Positions 33,050 to 44,175 of a stretch of 64,000 bases of DNA are shown piece by piece. The stretch is from assembly GCA_903632075.3 (NCBI GenBank), contig CAHIKZ030000249.1, positions 596,001 through 660,000 on the forward strand, written 5' to 3'. The stretch comes from Acanthosepion pharaonis (lineage: Eukaryota; Mollusca; Cephalopoda; Sepiida; Sepiidae). Positions within the stretch are counted from its first letter, which is position 1. Each line of letters starts with the position of its first letter. The translations under genes were made by a program, and so were the position numbers. The notes under the pieces are model-generated. The model had not been told where the DNA came from and ran no database searches. It worked only from the letters and a program-made list of their open reading frames with translations.

Positions 33050-33195
33050 CAACCTTGCCAACCGAACGATCCTTTGTGGCCGATCGGTCAAGGCACGTCA
33101 GCATAAATGACGGTTCCGTATAGGATGCAGGTTCGAATCCTGTCAAAGGACGAATGTTTTCTATGAAAATTTCTCGGCCGGTAAATGTTATTTAA
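33050..33195 (+). mobile_element. tRNA-like SINE, copy 2
   Basis: 33070-33150 folds like copy 1. Acceptor TCCTTTG pairs with CAAAGGA, anticodon stem CGTCA pairs with TGACG with loop GCATAAA, and the T arm is GCAGG-TTCGAAT-CCTGT. A box TGGCCGATCGG, B box GGTTCGAATCC. Relative to copy 1 one acceptor pair changed from T:A to C:G on both sides. Tail GAATGTTTTCTATGAAAATT and GGTAAATGTTATTTAATA is shared. Confidence 0.8.
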
Positions 33196-33429
33196 TACTG
33201 TTTATTATAAATAGAGCATTTACTTAAATACTTGTATCTATAAAAAGAACGTTAAACATAAAAATGTCTTTAATAAATATATATATGTGTGTGTATTTAA
33301 ATAAAAAGAAAGAAGAGTAAGATATATAATCCGGTGTTCTTATAGATATTTTTATTTCTCAATGTAAATTTTTTGAAACATGGTTAGAACTGTGTAGCGG
33401 AAAAAAAAAAACATATTTTAAATCAATTA

Positions 33430-33432
<3 letters not shown>

Positions 33433-33484
<52 letters not shown>
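33433..33484. repeat. (TA)n tract
   Basis: About 26 TA units bordering the inverted repeat that follows. Confidence 0.95.
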
Positions 33485-33487
<3 letters not shown>

Positions 33488-33512
33488 TTGGCAGCAATGA
33501 TTTGTTTATGCA

Positions 33513-34142
33513 TGTTTCATTAAAAAAAAGACAGACAAGGTACAACGGTTAAGCTTTTTATTTAATTTTTCTTGTGTTCGAACAAGTGCTTTCTTTTCTG
33601 GACAAAGACTGTGTTCCTGATCAAGCTGCACTCATAAATAATTACATCAGTTACACAACGACATGCTTATCTAGACATCTTACGTTACACCTATCTGATC
33701 ACAGTTCCATTAGAACACATTTAAACAGACACACAAACTTACCAGAATCCATTAGAAACATATTAGTAGAAAACAAAAATATATTAACTGCATCCGCCTG
33801 TAAAAAATAGACTAAAAATAATGGAAGTTTTAACAATAAAATAAAAAAAGCCAACTCTTAACAATATTAACTACGAACGAGGCCACAGTATGCTAACCGT
33901 ATTCGGAAATTAAAACATCCCTACTATACACTAAGTCATGCACATAATGCACACACTCAATTAAGCTGAAAAATCGAATCATCCTTGATAATGGCTATAA
34001 TGTATAGCCGAAAGCGCTGGGAAATATAAAACATTTGGACAGTTTTTACACACTCTTTGTCCAGAAAGAAAGCTCTTGTTCGAACATAAGAAAAAATAAA
34101 TAAAAAGCTTAACCGTAGTACCTTGTCAGTAGTTTTTAGTGA

Positions 34143-34146
<4 letters not shown>
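33513..34146. repeat. Long inverted repeat, Penelope-type termini
   Basis: 33513-33614 is matched in reverse by about 34047-34146 (CAAGGTAC.ACGGTTAAGC, TTTTTATTTA, TGTTCGAACAAG.GCTTTC, CTGGACAAAGA). (TA)n tracts lie outside both arms. 34000-34020 (AGCCGAAAGCGCTGGGAAAT) is the sort of motif found at Penelope ends. A related ACAGACAAGGTAC motif recurs at 35353. Confidence 0.75.
33574..33950 (+). pseudogene. Penelope-like element, C-terminal fragment
   Basis: Translation gives FLDKDCVPDQAALINNYIS, LSRHLTLHLSDHSSIRTHLN, LPESIRNILVENKNILT with a stop at 33810. The further frame NNINYERGHSMLTVFGN follows. I read this as the C-terminal tail of a Penelope-like RT (LVEN..IL before a NKIN-like end). 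The left arm of the inverted repeat overlaps its start. RT and GIY-YIG domains are absent. Confidence 0.5.

Positions 34147-34198
<52 letters not shown>
34146..34198. repeat. (TA)n tract
   Basis: About 26 TA units between the inverted repeat and the minus-strand Penelope fragment. Confidence 0.95.
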
Positions 34199-34201
<3 letters not shown>

Positions 34202-34203
34202 TC

Positions 34204-34770
34204 ACTAACCTGGATTTTAATTTCTTTCGTTGTTTGCTTGGTTGATTAGTCAGAATGTGGTTGTTGCATTGAAGTTTGTAGTCCTTTGCTATTGTGAATG
34301 CTTCTTGTTCAGTTACAGAGTTTATCTTTTGGTCAATTTTCAGTTTAGCGGCGATAACGTCCTGATTAATGCCTTTTTGGGGCGCTTTCACTTGTCTTTT
34401 TCTATATTTGTGTATTGTTGTTAGTTAAATGGTTTTTTTCTGGACCGTAGAATCCATTGTGTATGTTTGTTGTTTTTTTGGGGTTTATTCAGCAAATATA
34501 AATAATTTTTGGAGTTCCTTAATATTTCTGCGTCCTTTATAATTTCTTTCTGGAAATTATCCAAGTGTCTTTTAAATTTGACGTTCCTGACCATGACTGT
34601 CATGTCTCTTTCAAATTTTCCCATTTCCTTACACTTAGGCAGGCATTTCTTTATATTCAGGTTGAATGTTTCGGTCATCCGAATGGTTTAATTTGTTACA
34701 ACAATGTGGTAGTGGTGTGCCTTCCATATCATTCTTCTTATAAAACTATCGATTTTTTCAGTTAGGAAAA
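34204..34770 (-). pseudogene. Penelope-like element, N-terminal part
   Basis: Minus-strand frames read FNLNIKKCLPKCKEMGKFER and DNFQKEIIKDAEILRNSKN (34421-34678). Then, after a frame change, INQDVIAAKLKIDQKINSVT and EQEAFTIAKDYKLQCNNH (34204-34391). The order (F...I..I..S, then IA.KL.ID..I......AFITLKDHK-like) matches the region before the RT core of Penelope-like elements. It is truncated at the (TA)n tract, with at least one frameshift. The RT catalytic motifs are missing. Confidence 0.6.
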
Positions 34771-34870
34771 CTTTATAGGAACATTGGGTGGGTATAGGAA
34801 TGTTCAGTGAGTACCCTAAGTCGATGTTATCCATTTTATGTAACAACAGCAGGAGTACTCAACCAATGAG

Positions 34871-34955
<85 letters not shown>
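34771..34955. repeat. Spacer and long (TA)n
   Basis: (TA)n at about 34874-34957, more than 40 units. Confidence 0.9.
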
Positions 34956-34958
<3 letters not shown>

Positions 34959-35057
34959 TTAGTGGAAAATGCTCAATATCTGTGATAGAGATATTATATT
35001 CCATCTAAATGAATATGTTATCTCTATCACATATATTGAGCACTTTCACTAAGTACC

Positions 35058-35109
<52 letters not shown>
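34956..35109. repeat. Palindrome between two (TA)n tracts
   Basis: Left arm 34956-34993 (TACTTAGTGG, TGCTCAATATCTGTGATAGA) and right arm 35019-35055 match in reverse with about three differences. The loop is about 25 bases and contains CCATCTAAATGAATATG. (TA)n at 35060-35109 follows. Each arm resembles the GATATTGAGCA block of repeats A and B. Confidence 0.85.
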
Positions 35110-35121
<12 letters not shown>

Positions 35122-35122
<1 letters not shown>

Positions 35123-35228
35123 AGTGAACATTGAAGTCAACACTCAGAGACGACAGGCCGTTTTATGCTAGATCTCTGATATTGAGCACTTTATTTCATA
35201 AATATAGCACAGCATAAAACTATATTAC

Positions 35229-35290
<62 letters not shown>
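35122..35290 (+). repeat. Dispersed repeat A copy with internal inversion, then (TA)n and (GT)n
   Basis: 35122-35168 (GTGAACATTGAAGTCAACAC, GACGACAGG) is the reverse complement of the first half of repeat A. 35169-35233 (CTCTGATATTGAGCACTTTA) is in normal orientation. (TA)n runs over 35234-35271, then (GT)n to about 35304. Confidence 0.8.
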
Positions 35291-35292
<2 letters not shown>

Positions 35293-36504
35293 GGTGTGTG
35301 TGTGTATTTAGGCAACAATCCTTCTTTCATTCACATTTCATTGAATACGACAGACAAGGTACTTTGATTTAGTTTTTTATATAATTTCTCATATGATCTA
35401 ATATATATTTTTTTCGAATTATAAATTATATAAAAAACTGTTCAGTTGTTCTTGTTATCTGAGCGCTTACATTTAGCCATTTTCAAGTTTGAAATATAGT
35501 AACTTTTAAGAAGAAATATATTGTTGTATGTATGTATTTATACAAATTTTCATGTTCAAAACACGCTGTATTGTGTCCATGTTCAACTTGACGAAAACAA
35601 AATTTTATCGTCTGATGTTCATATTATTATTAAAGAGGAAAGATCAAAGTATTTTTGGGGTAGTTTTTTACATTCTTTAATCGTTCCTACACGTCTGAAA
35701 TTTTCGTTAAAAATATTGTTTTTTTTTTATCAAAAAAGGACAGATAATCAATCATTTTCAATCATTTTTTTTTTAAAAAACTTATTTTTTTCAAAACTGA
35801 TTTTAATAAAAACAGAAATTATACTGTTTATTTAAAAATATTTTGAACCAAGCTTAACTTATTCTGCGCCGAAAAATGTAATTTGAAAATAAATCAAAGC
35901 AGGTCATAACCTTTCGCGTCGCTTGACGATTGACGAAAGGCACATTCATGACGTTTAGATAACTTACGCGGGGATAATTCTTTCTACGGATGGAAGGAAG
36001 TGAAATTATTTAAGTGAACAAATTATTTACCACGTTACTTTTAAGAAAAACTTTCAGCACTCTAATTTTTTATTTTTTATTTATTTATTTTTTTTGTACT
36101 TAGCTTTCATTTTTACGTTTACGATGCTTTATGGAAAATATAAAGAAATTAAAAAATAACACTGTTAATAGTGAGATTAAATTTCATAAGAAAAAGGTAT
36201 CTAATTAATTTAGGTACCTTTCTTATGAAATTTTATCAGAAGTGTACATAAAATACTATAATTTTATGTACATTTATTACATTTTACTGTGTTATTTGTA
36301 TTTCCATTCATTTTACTATTAATTTTGATATTTCATTTATGGAAAAATCTCATAACTGAGATTAATATAAAAATAAGATCATATAAATTAAAGTTTAGCA
36401 GTAGTTAAATTTCGTAAGATGATACTGTTACTTGTAGGTACCCTTCTCAGTTGAAATTGAAAACTCAAATTAACTTCTCCATACGTGTTTCACAAAAGTA
36501 AAGG
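35291..36504. other. Unassigned AT-rich stretch
   Basis: 35330-35500 has Penelope-like terminal motifs (CAGACAAGGTAC; GAGCGCTTACATTTAGCCAT). The open frame 35521-35835 has no recognised domain. Confidence 0.4.
36179..36233. repeat. Hairpin-forming inverted repeat
   Basis: AAATTTCATAAGAAAAAGGT at 36179 is mirrored by ACCTTTCTTATGAAATTT ending at 36233, with a short AT loop and a one- or two-base difference. Confidence 0.8.
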
Positions 36505-38314
36505 TGTGGAACCATTTACCAAGGCAGAAAAAGAAAAGAAAGAAAAGAAAGGAAAGGAGAGGCTAAGACCCAAAACGTGGATGATAAGCAGAACACCACG
36601 GCTAAGAGACAATGGTTAAAGGATATTTTGATAAGTAACAAATGGCGAAAGAGTGTCATTACAATGACAGGGAAATTCTGAGTGGATAAAGGAATCGGGT
36701 GTGTTTTGGCGACGGCTGTGTTATCTGGGATGCGTAAACAAACTGCTGGCCAAAGAAAAAATCCAAATGAAAATGTTATTTCGATAAGTGACGGAAAACA
36801 GGTGGACTAAAGGGCTTTGGATAGATATGAAAAAATTGTGTCAAAAGCCGCACACGATGTGTCCACTGACCGATTTCTTTCGACGGAACATCTTTAGCCT
36901 GCGATAATAAAATTATGTTATCAGAAATATGTACCGAAAGGAAATGAATGGGAACTTAGAAATGTTCTTTTCGGGGCGACGTCTGGCCGTGTTAAAAAGA
37001 ACACCAATTCTGATAATTAGCGATAAGATGACTGACGAAGCCCAGGTGTAGAAGAAGAGTTATGACCACCGTCGTTCATATCGTCCTGTTTGCGGCTAGA
37101 GAAACTGATAACTGCGATTAAGAGGAGGAAAAGGAAAAGAAAAGATAATTTTTTTTTTTTTAAGCAAGATATTTTTTTTCCTGAAACAAAGCCGCGAATT
37201 CGTCCACGCCCGACTAAGACACCATTGGTCGAGTGGAGATCACGTGACACACGAAGGAGGCTGTCACCGCCCAACCAGAGGATAGGTATGAGAACCTGCT
37301 ACGAAGAAGTGGGGAGGGAAGCTCACGCCCCTCTGAAGTATGGTGAGAAGGTGGGAGTAAGAAAAGACTCCCCAAAATGGAAAAGAGTGGAAAATTCCTA
37401 ACCAGAAATAAAAGAGGTGGATATGTATTTAGAATTATCGAGGAACCCCCGACGCCGACAAACCCACCCCGGTTTTGGTCGGCGTCCATATAAGAAGAAG
37501 CCGCAGTAAGCAGAAATCAGTTGAGTTCAGTTCGGCAGAGTGGAGTTGCAGCAGAGAGTTCGAAGCTCGCAGTGGAAGTTGGTTCCGCCTCGCAGATAGC
37601 TGACTTGAAAGATTCACGCACATTCCGGACTCCTCTTCAATCCAAGAACAATTATTTTGAAGAGCGACTTAGATCCAGACCACCAAAATAAGTTTTTTTC
37701 GACTTTCGTCCGAAGACACACCGAAAAACCAATTTCTTAAAGAGCAAACAATTTGAAGGGTTAAAACTCGCCTAACGGAAAACAACGTGTCACAATCCAT
37801 AGAACGGGTCGGGAGATAGACGCAGTCCTATGTGTCGAACAACTAGATATAAAGTTTGTTATCTTTTTCTTTGATACCTTGAACTTTTGAGTTTTCATTT
37901 TATTTTCTTTATGCATATTTGTGTGGTGTCACCCCCGTTGAACCCGATTTGCATTACGGCCCCAACTACTGATTGAACTCGTCTGCCTAAGATCAATTCA
38001 CAACGTGGGTAGGCAGACTGGAGATCAAGGCAGTTACTTTGGTAATCAGGCGTTGGAAGCGAGTTGGGACGACGAGGCTGATATCAACTCTAACCAGATT
38101 CCCACCCGAATCACCAAAAGGTTAGAACGTCACATTTGGGTGCCGCGACCGATACCAAGCCAGTTGGTCGTCACAGGACGAGACAACACGACTGACGCTA
38201 CCGGCGGACGTCACGTTTGGAGCGGCGACACCCGAACGGAGCAGCGAGGAGCGAACAGCTGGCGCCGCGGCGAGGACGTCACAGTTGGCGCTGCGACCAA
38301 GGGACGACGTCACA
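36505..38314 (+). mobile_element. Long solo-LTR-like element, copy C
   Basis: 1,810 bases from TGTGGAACCATTTACC to ACGACGTCACA, colinear with copies A and B. AAGG at 36501-36504 is repeated exactly at 38315-38318, a perfect 4-bp target duplication in non-repetitive DNA. This is the clearest of the five for defining both ends. TATA box in GGCGTCCATATAAGAAG near 37488. No internal protein-coding domain. Confidence 0.85.
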
Positions 38315-38318
38315 AAGG

Positions 38319-39288
38319 GCTTAACAGCGGAGAACAATGCTGAACTCAAATAATGCAACTAAATTGTATTCTGGTTGGTCTTCCGTACTTGATAATTACT
38401 GTCCGACTATAAACACAAAAATTACATTTCTTAATTACCATGGCTAATCTGATTGGTCCAAATTATACAATTTTCAAAGCGCTAGACAATGACAATCTCA
38501 CACGGACATTTTGAAAGGTTGCTTTTAACTAATGTTAAAATATTTTTTAAAATTCAATTTAAACATTTTTAAAAAATCTTTTTAAAATTAAAGAAATAAG
38601 AAATAATTCTATTAAAAATTCTTTCAGAAAATATTGTCCATATTCATAAAAACAAATTAAATTAAATAAAAGCATTTGAAACAAAATAATGTATTTGTTT
38701 TATTGAGTTTTGTATGTTACAATTCACAGCTGATTTTCCGGTACGTTGGCCAAAAAAAACAAAAACATGATCTGCCTTCTTCAACGCCTTGTGCTTTTAA
38801 CTATTGTAATCACTAAAACCGATGGTCTCGAATTTCTAGAGTTTTTCATAAAATTAGTTATAGGGGTGTTAATAAATATAAAAAAAATATTTCTGCCATG
38901 ACTTTAATAAAAAAAAAACATATTTATAATAATTTCGATCATCTGTGAATAGTTTCTGAAAGTTACATTAACATCTGACAATTATTTTTATTTTTGCAAG
39001 ATTTTCCAAATTAATGTGTGTAAATACAAAAAAAACGCGCTAAAAATTATCTATGTTATTTACTACCAAAGAGAAACAAGGTTTTTTAAATCAAAATTTA
39101 GAATATTCTAAAAAGATGGAAAAATTTTCAAAAATAATTAAAAAACAATTTAGTCTATCCCCTTCATAAAAACATAAGCATTTTGACGATAAAATTTTGT
39201 TTTCATAAACTTTGGCGTCTTTTTCATCAGACTAGGCTCTATGTTTTAGCGATTCCGTGGAGTGACTTAGGTTAAAAAACCCAGGTTG

Positions 39289-39347
<59 letters not shown>

Positions 39348-39680
39348 CCTTTATATATGGGATCGGATTTCTTACATTTTTCAGCCGATAAAACAAACAT
39401 CCACAGTGGCACCATGCATACCTGACGAGCTGAGAGAAATATTCATAGATATATGATTTGTTTTTTATGGTTTATCAACCATTTGATAATTATTTAAGGC
39501 CGAAAAATAATTTGGGTTTTAAGAATAATTCTTTCTTTACATTCAAGCGATCTGGGAGAAAGAAAGAGAAAACGAAGAAGAAAGAAAGAAAAAATAATAC
39601 GTAAACAGGTCATAACAGGTGTCGAAAAATATTCAGGTCAAGCATCTGACCGTTTTCCGCGGATCCGCGAAAAATGGAAG
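38319..39680. other. Unassigned AT-rich stretch with (GT)n
   Basis: (GT)n at about 39293-39347. The rest shows no element. Confidence 0.5.
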
Positions 39681-41365
39681 TGTGTTATCAATTGGTTGTC
39701 GCCCAAGGGAAAAGAAAGAAAGGAGGAAAAGAAGAAACGAAGTTTAGGGACAATGAAAATATTGATAAGTAACAAGTGGGAAAGTGTGTCATTGGAATGA
39801 TAGTAAAGGTCTAAGTGGGTGGGGAAATGTATCTAAAGATATGAAGACAAACCATTAATACGAAAACAAAGACAGTCTTCAGAATTAGAAAAAGCCCACA
39901 CAAGGTGGTCACTGGCAAAATTTTTTGAGATAATAAAGATTTTTATTATCTGACCTTCGAGCGGAGGGAAAAGGAAATATTTTTATTCCGATTCAGAAAC
40001 GCCAACGAGTCTGTGAAATTCCTTTCTTAGATCATATCCAATTAGCGATAAACTGCTTGACAAATACCACGTGTTAAAAAGCCGAGAGTGTCATCTCAGT
40101 CGCTCATGATAAGGGCGATTTAAATTAATATTTTTGTTTTTTAAGCAAGGTATTTCTTTCCCAAAACAAAGCCACGGATTGTCCACCCCCGACTAAGACG
40201 TCATTGGCTACATAAGATCACATGACACACGAAGGAGGCTGAAAGATACCCGACCAGAACCTCATTGGACGAGAGCGGTCACGTGACGCACGAGGAGAAT
40301 CGGTCGACGTCCCTGTCAGGAGTGTAAGTGTAAGGAGCCGATACGAAGAAGCGGGGGAAGCGGGTACACACCCCTCAGAGGCACAGTAAAGGGAGTGGGA
40401 GGAGAGTGAGTTACCGAAAATGGAAAAGAATGAAAAATCCTAACCAGAAATAAGAAGGGTGGATACGTATTTAGAATTATCGAAGAACCCCTGGCGCCGA
40501 CAGACCCACCCCAGTTTTGACGGCGTCAATAAAAACGAGACCCCAACCGACAGAAATCAGTTCAATTCGTTCGACCCAAGCCGGAGAGAAGAAGTCAGCT
40601 TGAGCCGCGGACCCTGGCGAGAAGTTTTGAACCTTGGACGACAAGCAGAGATGAGCGCCCAGTGTTGAAACCGCGTCAAGATAGCTGACCAAGATTCACG
40701 CACACTTCTGGACTCTTCTTCAACCAAAGAACAAGTAGTTTGAAGGGCGACTTCGAATCAGACCACAGAAATAAGTTTTTTTTCGACTTTCGTCCAAAGA
40801 CACACCGAAACACAAATTTCTTAGAGAGCAGACAACTTGAAGCCTTAAAGTTTCCTAGTAAAAGCGTCGTGCCACAATCCACAGAACGGGTCGGGAAGTA
40901 GACATAGTCCTATGTACCGAGCAAATAGACATAAAAAGTTTGTTACCTTTTTCTTTGATACGTTGTACCTTGTGAGTTTTTACTTTATTTTCTTTTATAC
41001 ATAATTGTGTGTTATCACCCCCGTTGGACTCAACTTGCATTGCGGCCCCAACCCCTGTTTGATCTCGTCTGTCTAAGATCAATTCACAACGTGGGTAGGT
41101 AGACTGGAGATCAGTTCAGTTACCCTGGTAACCAAGCGTTGGAAGCGGGTTGGGAACGGCGAGGCTGGTATCAATCTGACCAAAGGGTTAGAACGTCACG
41201 TTTGGAGCAGCGAGGAGTGAACAGCTGACGCCGCGGCGAAGACGTCACAGTTGGTGCTGTCCGTGACCAGAATATCAGAGCCTGGGGAGCACGTGACGTC
41301 ACAATTGGCGCCGCGATCGGGATCGAACGACACAGTCGACGCTGCGACCGGGGGTCGACGTCACA
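39681..41365 (+). mobile_element. Long solo-LTR-like element, diverged copy D
   Basis: About 1,685 bases, TGTGTTATCA at the left and TCGACGTCACA at the right. Clearly related to A-C by order (AAAGAAAGAAAGG, TATTGATAAGTAACAA, CACGTGACGCACGA, AATTATCGAAGAACCCC, AACGGGTCGGGAAGTAGAC, GATCAATTCACAACGTGGGT) but with many substitutions and indels. The TATA box is degraded (TCAATAAAAAC near 40526). No target duplication is apparent (GAAG against CACT), so this is an old or different subfamily. Confidence 0.7.
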
Positions 41366-41620
41366 CACTTTTTTTTTGGCAGGTAGTGATTCTTATTGAC
41401 TTGCACACTCTTTTTTTTTATTTATACATTCAGAATGCTTTTAAAATTCCATTTACAAGACAATTGTTTACAATAAAAAAATTCTAATTCTGTTCAATCG
41501 GGGGACTTATCATAACGATTGAAAACAATGTTTTTGTTTGAGTTTGGGTTTGACCAATTCGTAAAAAAAAAAAAAAAAAAAAAGACATGCGTGTCCGTCA
41601 ACCTAAACAATAATCTAACG
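41366..41620 (+). repeat. About 250-bp repeat, copy 1
   Basis: TTTTTTGGCAGGTAGTG, TTCCATTTACAAGACAATTG, AACAATGTTTTTGTTTGA, GGTTTGACCAATTCGTAAAA, poly-A (about 20), CTTGTCCGTCA-like, AACAATAATCT. Matched in order by 42104-42350. Confidence 0.85.
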
Positions 41621-41621
41621 A

Positions 41622-42434
41622 TCTCTACTGATTGTACGAATCGAAAAATCGGATAATTCTTTATCTTTAGGGAAAGATAATTCCACGTACTTTTGGGCCG
41701 TTTTTACAGTTCCCTTTGCAATTTGTTACAAGGCAGATCAATAAGGCATTGGTTCTATTTGAAATTAATTCAATATTTAAAAGAAAGTATTAAGAAATAA
41801 TTTAAAAATGCCGACGTAAGAAAACTGATAGACAAAAAACAATATTTCGAAGATGATAATTATTAAGGAAAGAACACGGTACTTGTAATAAATTAATAAA
41901 CCCAAATAAATTAATATTTTTTGTATTAGAAATAACGAGTGGACAATATATTCAAATCAGAATTCTAATTATGAAATACCACAAGCAAAATATGCAATTT
42001 TTTTTAACTGTATTCAATATGTGAAAATCATAAATTGTAAAAGATTACAGAGAAAGGCTACCTACATTTTTCAACCGATTTCAACAAAACTTCCCTTTTT
42101 TTGGCAGGTAGTGTTTCTTATTGTCTTGTTTTTTTTTTTTTTATTATTTTTACATTAAGAATGCTTTAAAAATTCCATTTACAAGACAATTGTTTATAAT
42201 AAAATTCTATTCACCAATCGATAGACTCATAACGATTGTAAACAATGTTTTTGTTTGAATTAGGGTTTGACCAATTCGTAAAAAAAAAAAAAAAAAAAAA
42301 ACTAATTAAGATATGCTTGTCCGTCAGCCTTAAACAATAATCTTTGACAATTTTATTTTTCAGTCTTTATGATGGTCGATACTTGATCTATCTCTTACTG
42401 TTACATCCCCGGGCAACGCCGGGCTCTAATGCTA

Positions 42435-42435
<1 letters not shown>
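41622..42435 (+). mobile_element. Candidate non-autonomous Helitron
   Basis: The right end has the classic Helitron layout: hairpin CCCGG-GCAACG-CCGGG at 42408-42423, eight bases, then CTAG at 42432-42435, followed by T. A 5' end of the TCTCTACT type preceded by A is at 41622. No Rep/helicase sequence. It contains the second copy of the 250-bp repeat (42104-42350). The 3' end is convincing, while the 5' end is inferred from the motif only. Confidence 0.55.
42104..42350 (+). repeat. About 250-bp repeat, copy 2
   Basis: Same block as 41366-41620, including an internal poly-A run at the same place, about 730 bases downstream. After TAATCTT it continues into the Helitron-like 3' end. Confidence 0.85.
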
Positions 42436-42480
<45 letters not shown>

Positions 42481-43374
42481 ATTATTGTTATTGCTACTAC
42501 TACTAATAATACTAATACTAATATATTCTCGCTTATTGTTAGAGTTACTTCAAACCAAAAAGCATGTATGACCGTTGTGTTATCAGCTGATAAAAAATAG
42601 TTTTAAGATAAATGATGAAGGAAGACGCATATATTTCTTTTATGTCTCATATTTCATCACCGAGCGAGTGGTCACTGCCCTTTACATCTTCCCTTATTTT
42701 GTAGCTCTAAAAAAACTTTCCGTCATCTGCGATCTCCCTCTTTGCCTTTCTTCTGTCATCCACTCGCAGAAACTCGTTGTTTAGGTTACTCATTGCATCC
42801 TCGGCTTCACCTGCATTCAATGCCCCCCTACCCCGTAAATGTTGAATTCTCCAAGCCTTCTTTCATCATGATCTAAAATTAGCAAACTTTGCTTTCTATC
42901 GGATTCTTTGTAGCTTCCTTTTTTTACCTTAAATCTTCCTTATGGTCATATGTTCTATTCATAGTATTCTAAGTATTTGTCAATAAAGGTACACCTCTGT
43001 TGCTTAGATTCTTTTCTACATCACCGAGGAGATTGTTCAGTATTGACTGCCATATAGCAGATTAGATATAGCAATTCTTTGTTTCTACAGTAATCATTTT
43101 ATCCCTTAATTCTTCGCTTAGTTTCTAGAAGTCATCTTTAGTTATTCCTATGTACCTTCTAATTTACTTGTCACATATTCCGGTGTCTGTTTTAATACTA
43201 GCCAGTTAGTTGATATACTTGCTTAATTTGGATGGGTTTAGTAAGTAACTAACACCGTGTGCTGCCTCGTTTCATGACAATCCTGTATTCTCTCAATTTA
43301 CAGTTAACCATTAGTCTTTTCTTCTAGCTTTCCTTTACTAATTTGTCTAAGAATTATTTTAGGTTTCTTACAGA
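42436..43374. other. (TA)n then unassigned sequence
   Basis: (TA)n at 42436-42474, (TTA) runs to about 42520, then DNA with no recognised domain. Confidence 0.45.
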
Positions 43375-44175
43375 GTTTGCTAGGCAATTCTGAGAGAATT
43401 GGAAATCCTACCGGAAGTTAGCATTGGTGGCCACAATCTTACCAACATAAGATATGCAGACGACACATTACTGATAGCAGACACGAAAAAGAAACTACAA
43501 AACCTCCTACAGAAGGTAGCGAGGTAGAGCGAGAAGAAGGGATTAACCATAAAATACAAGAAGACAATGCATGGTCATCAGTAAAAGAATGGGCTCGAAA
43601 TGCGATTTGCAGGTTGGGAACACAATTCAAGCATGCGCGGAAAGTTAAATGTCTGGGAAATGTTTTGACGGAGGAAGGTAGGTGTGACGCTGAGATCCGA
43701 AAAAGGATTTAGATGGCCAAGCATGCATTCGAGATGCTAGGCAGAGTATACCGAGACAGGAGGATTTCTTTGGTAACAAAGAAAAGAATACTGGGCTGTT
43801 ACGTGATGAAGAAAAGATTCGAGGCATCGGAGACATGGTTTTACTGAACGATGCTAAGGGTATCATGGACTGAGCGTGTGAGCAACGATAGGTCTTGGAG
43901 AGGATTCAAACAAGATGGAAGTTTATACTTAACATCAGGAAGAAGCGTAATGAGAAAGGAGGGCCTGGAGAATCTGATACCCACAGGTCGAATAGAAGGG
44001 AAAAAAGACAAGAGAAAGCAGTGAATGACATACCTGGAGCTTAACGAAGTGGATGACAGAATGTGGTCTGGGGGAGGTGGCAGAGGGAGAGAACTTATTG
44101 AGAACTACAAGGAATAGGAGGAAGTGGAGGTCCATAGTCGCCTACGTCCTGAAAGGACACGGCACAAAAAGAAAA
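43375..44175 (+). pseudogene. RTE-like LINE, RT C-terminal half
   Basis: Plus-frame fragments run in order: EILPEVSIGGHNLTNIRYAD followed by DTLLIAD (RT motif C with YADD, about 43445-43475), a SKRMGSKC-like stretch, VRCLGNVLTEEGRCDAEIR, MAKHAFEMLGRVYRD, RISLVTKKRILGCYVMK, RVSNDRSW, LENLIPTGRIEGKK and RKWRSIVAYVLKGHGT with A-rich sequence after. This is the order seen in RTE-clade endonuclease-RT proteins. Several frameshifts and stops. The endonuclease and N-terminal RT parts are missing. It is the longest copy in the window; others are at 1-80, 27590-27880 and 61205-61400. Confidence 0.75.

Noticed and set aside
33070..33150. Functional tRNA gene
   Set aside because: C rather than T precedes the anticodon and the sequence is part of a longer dispersed repeat. 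A SINE head fits better.
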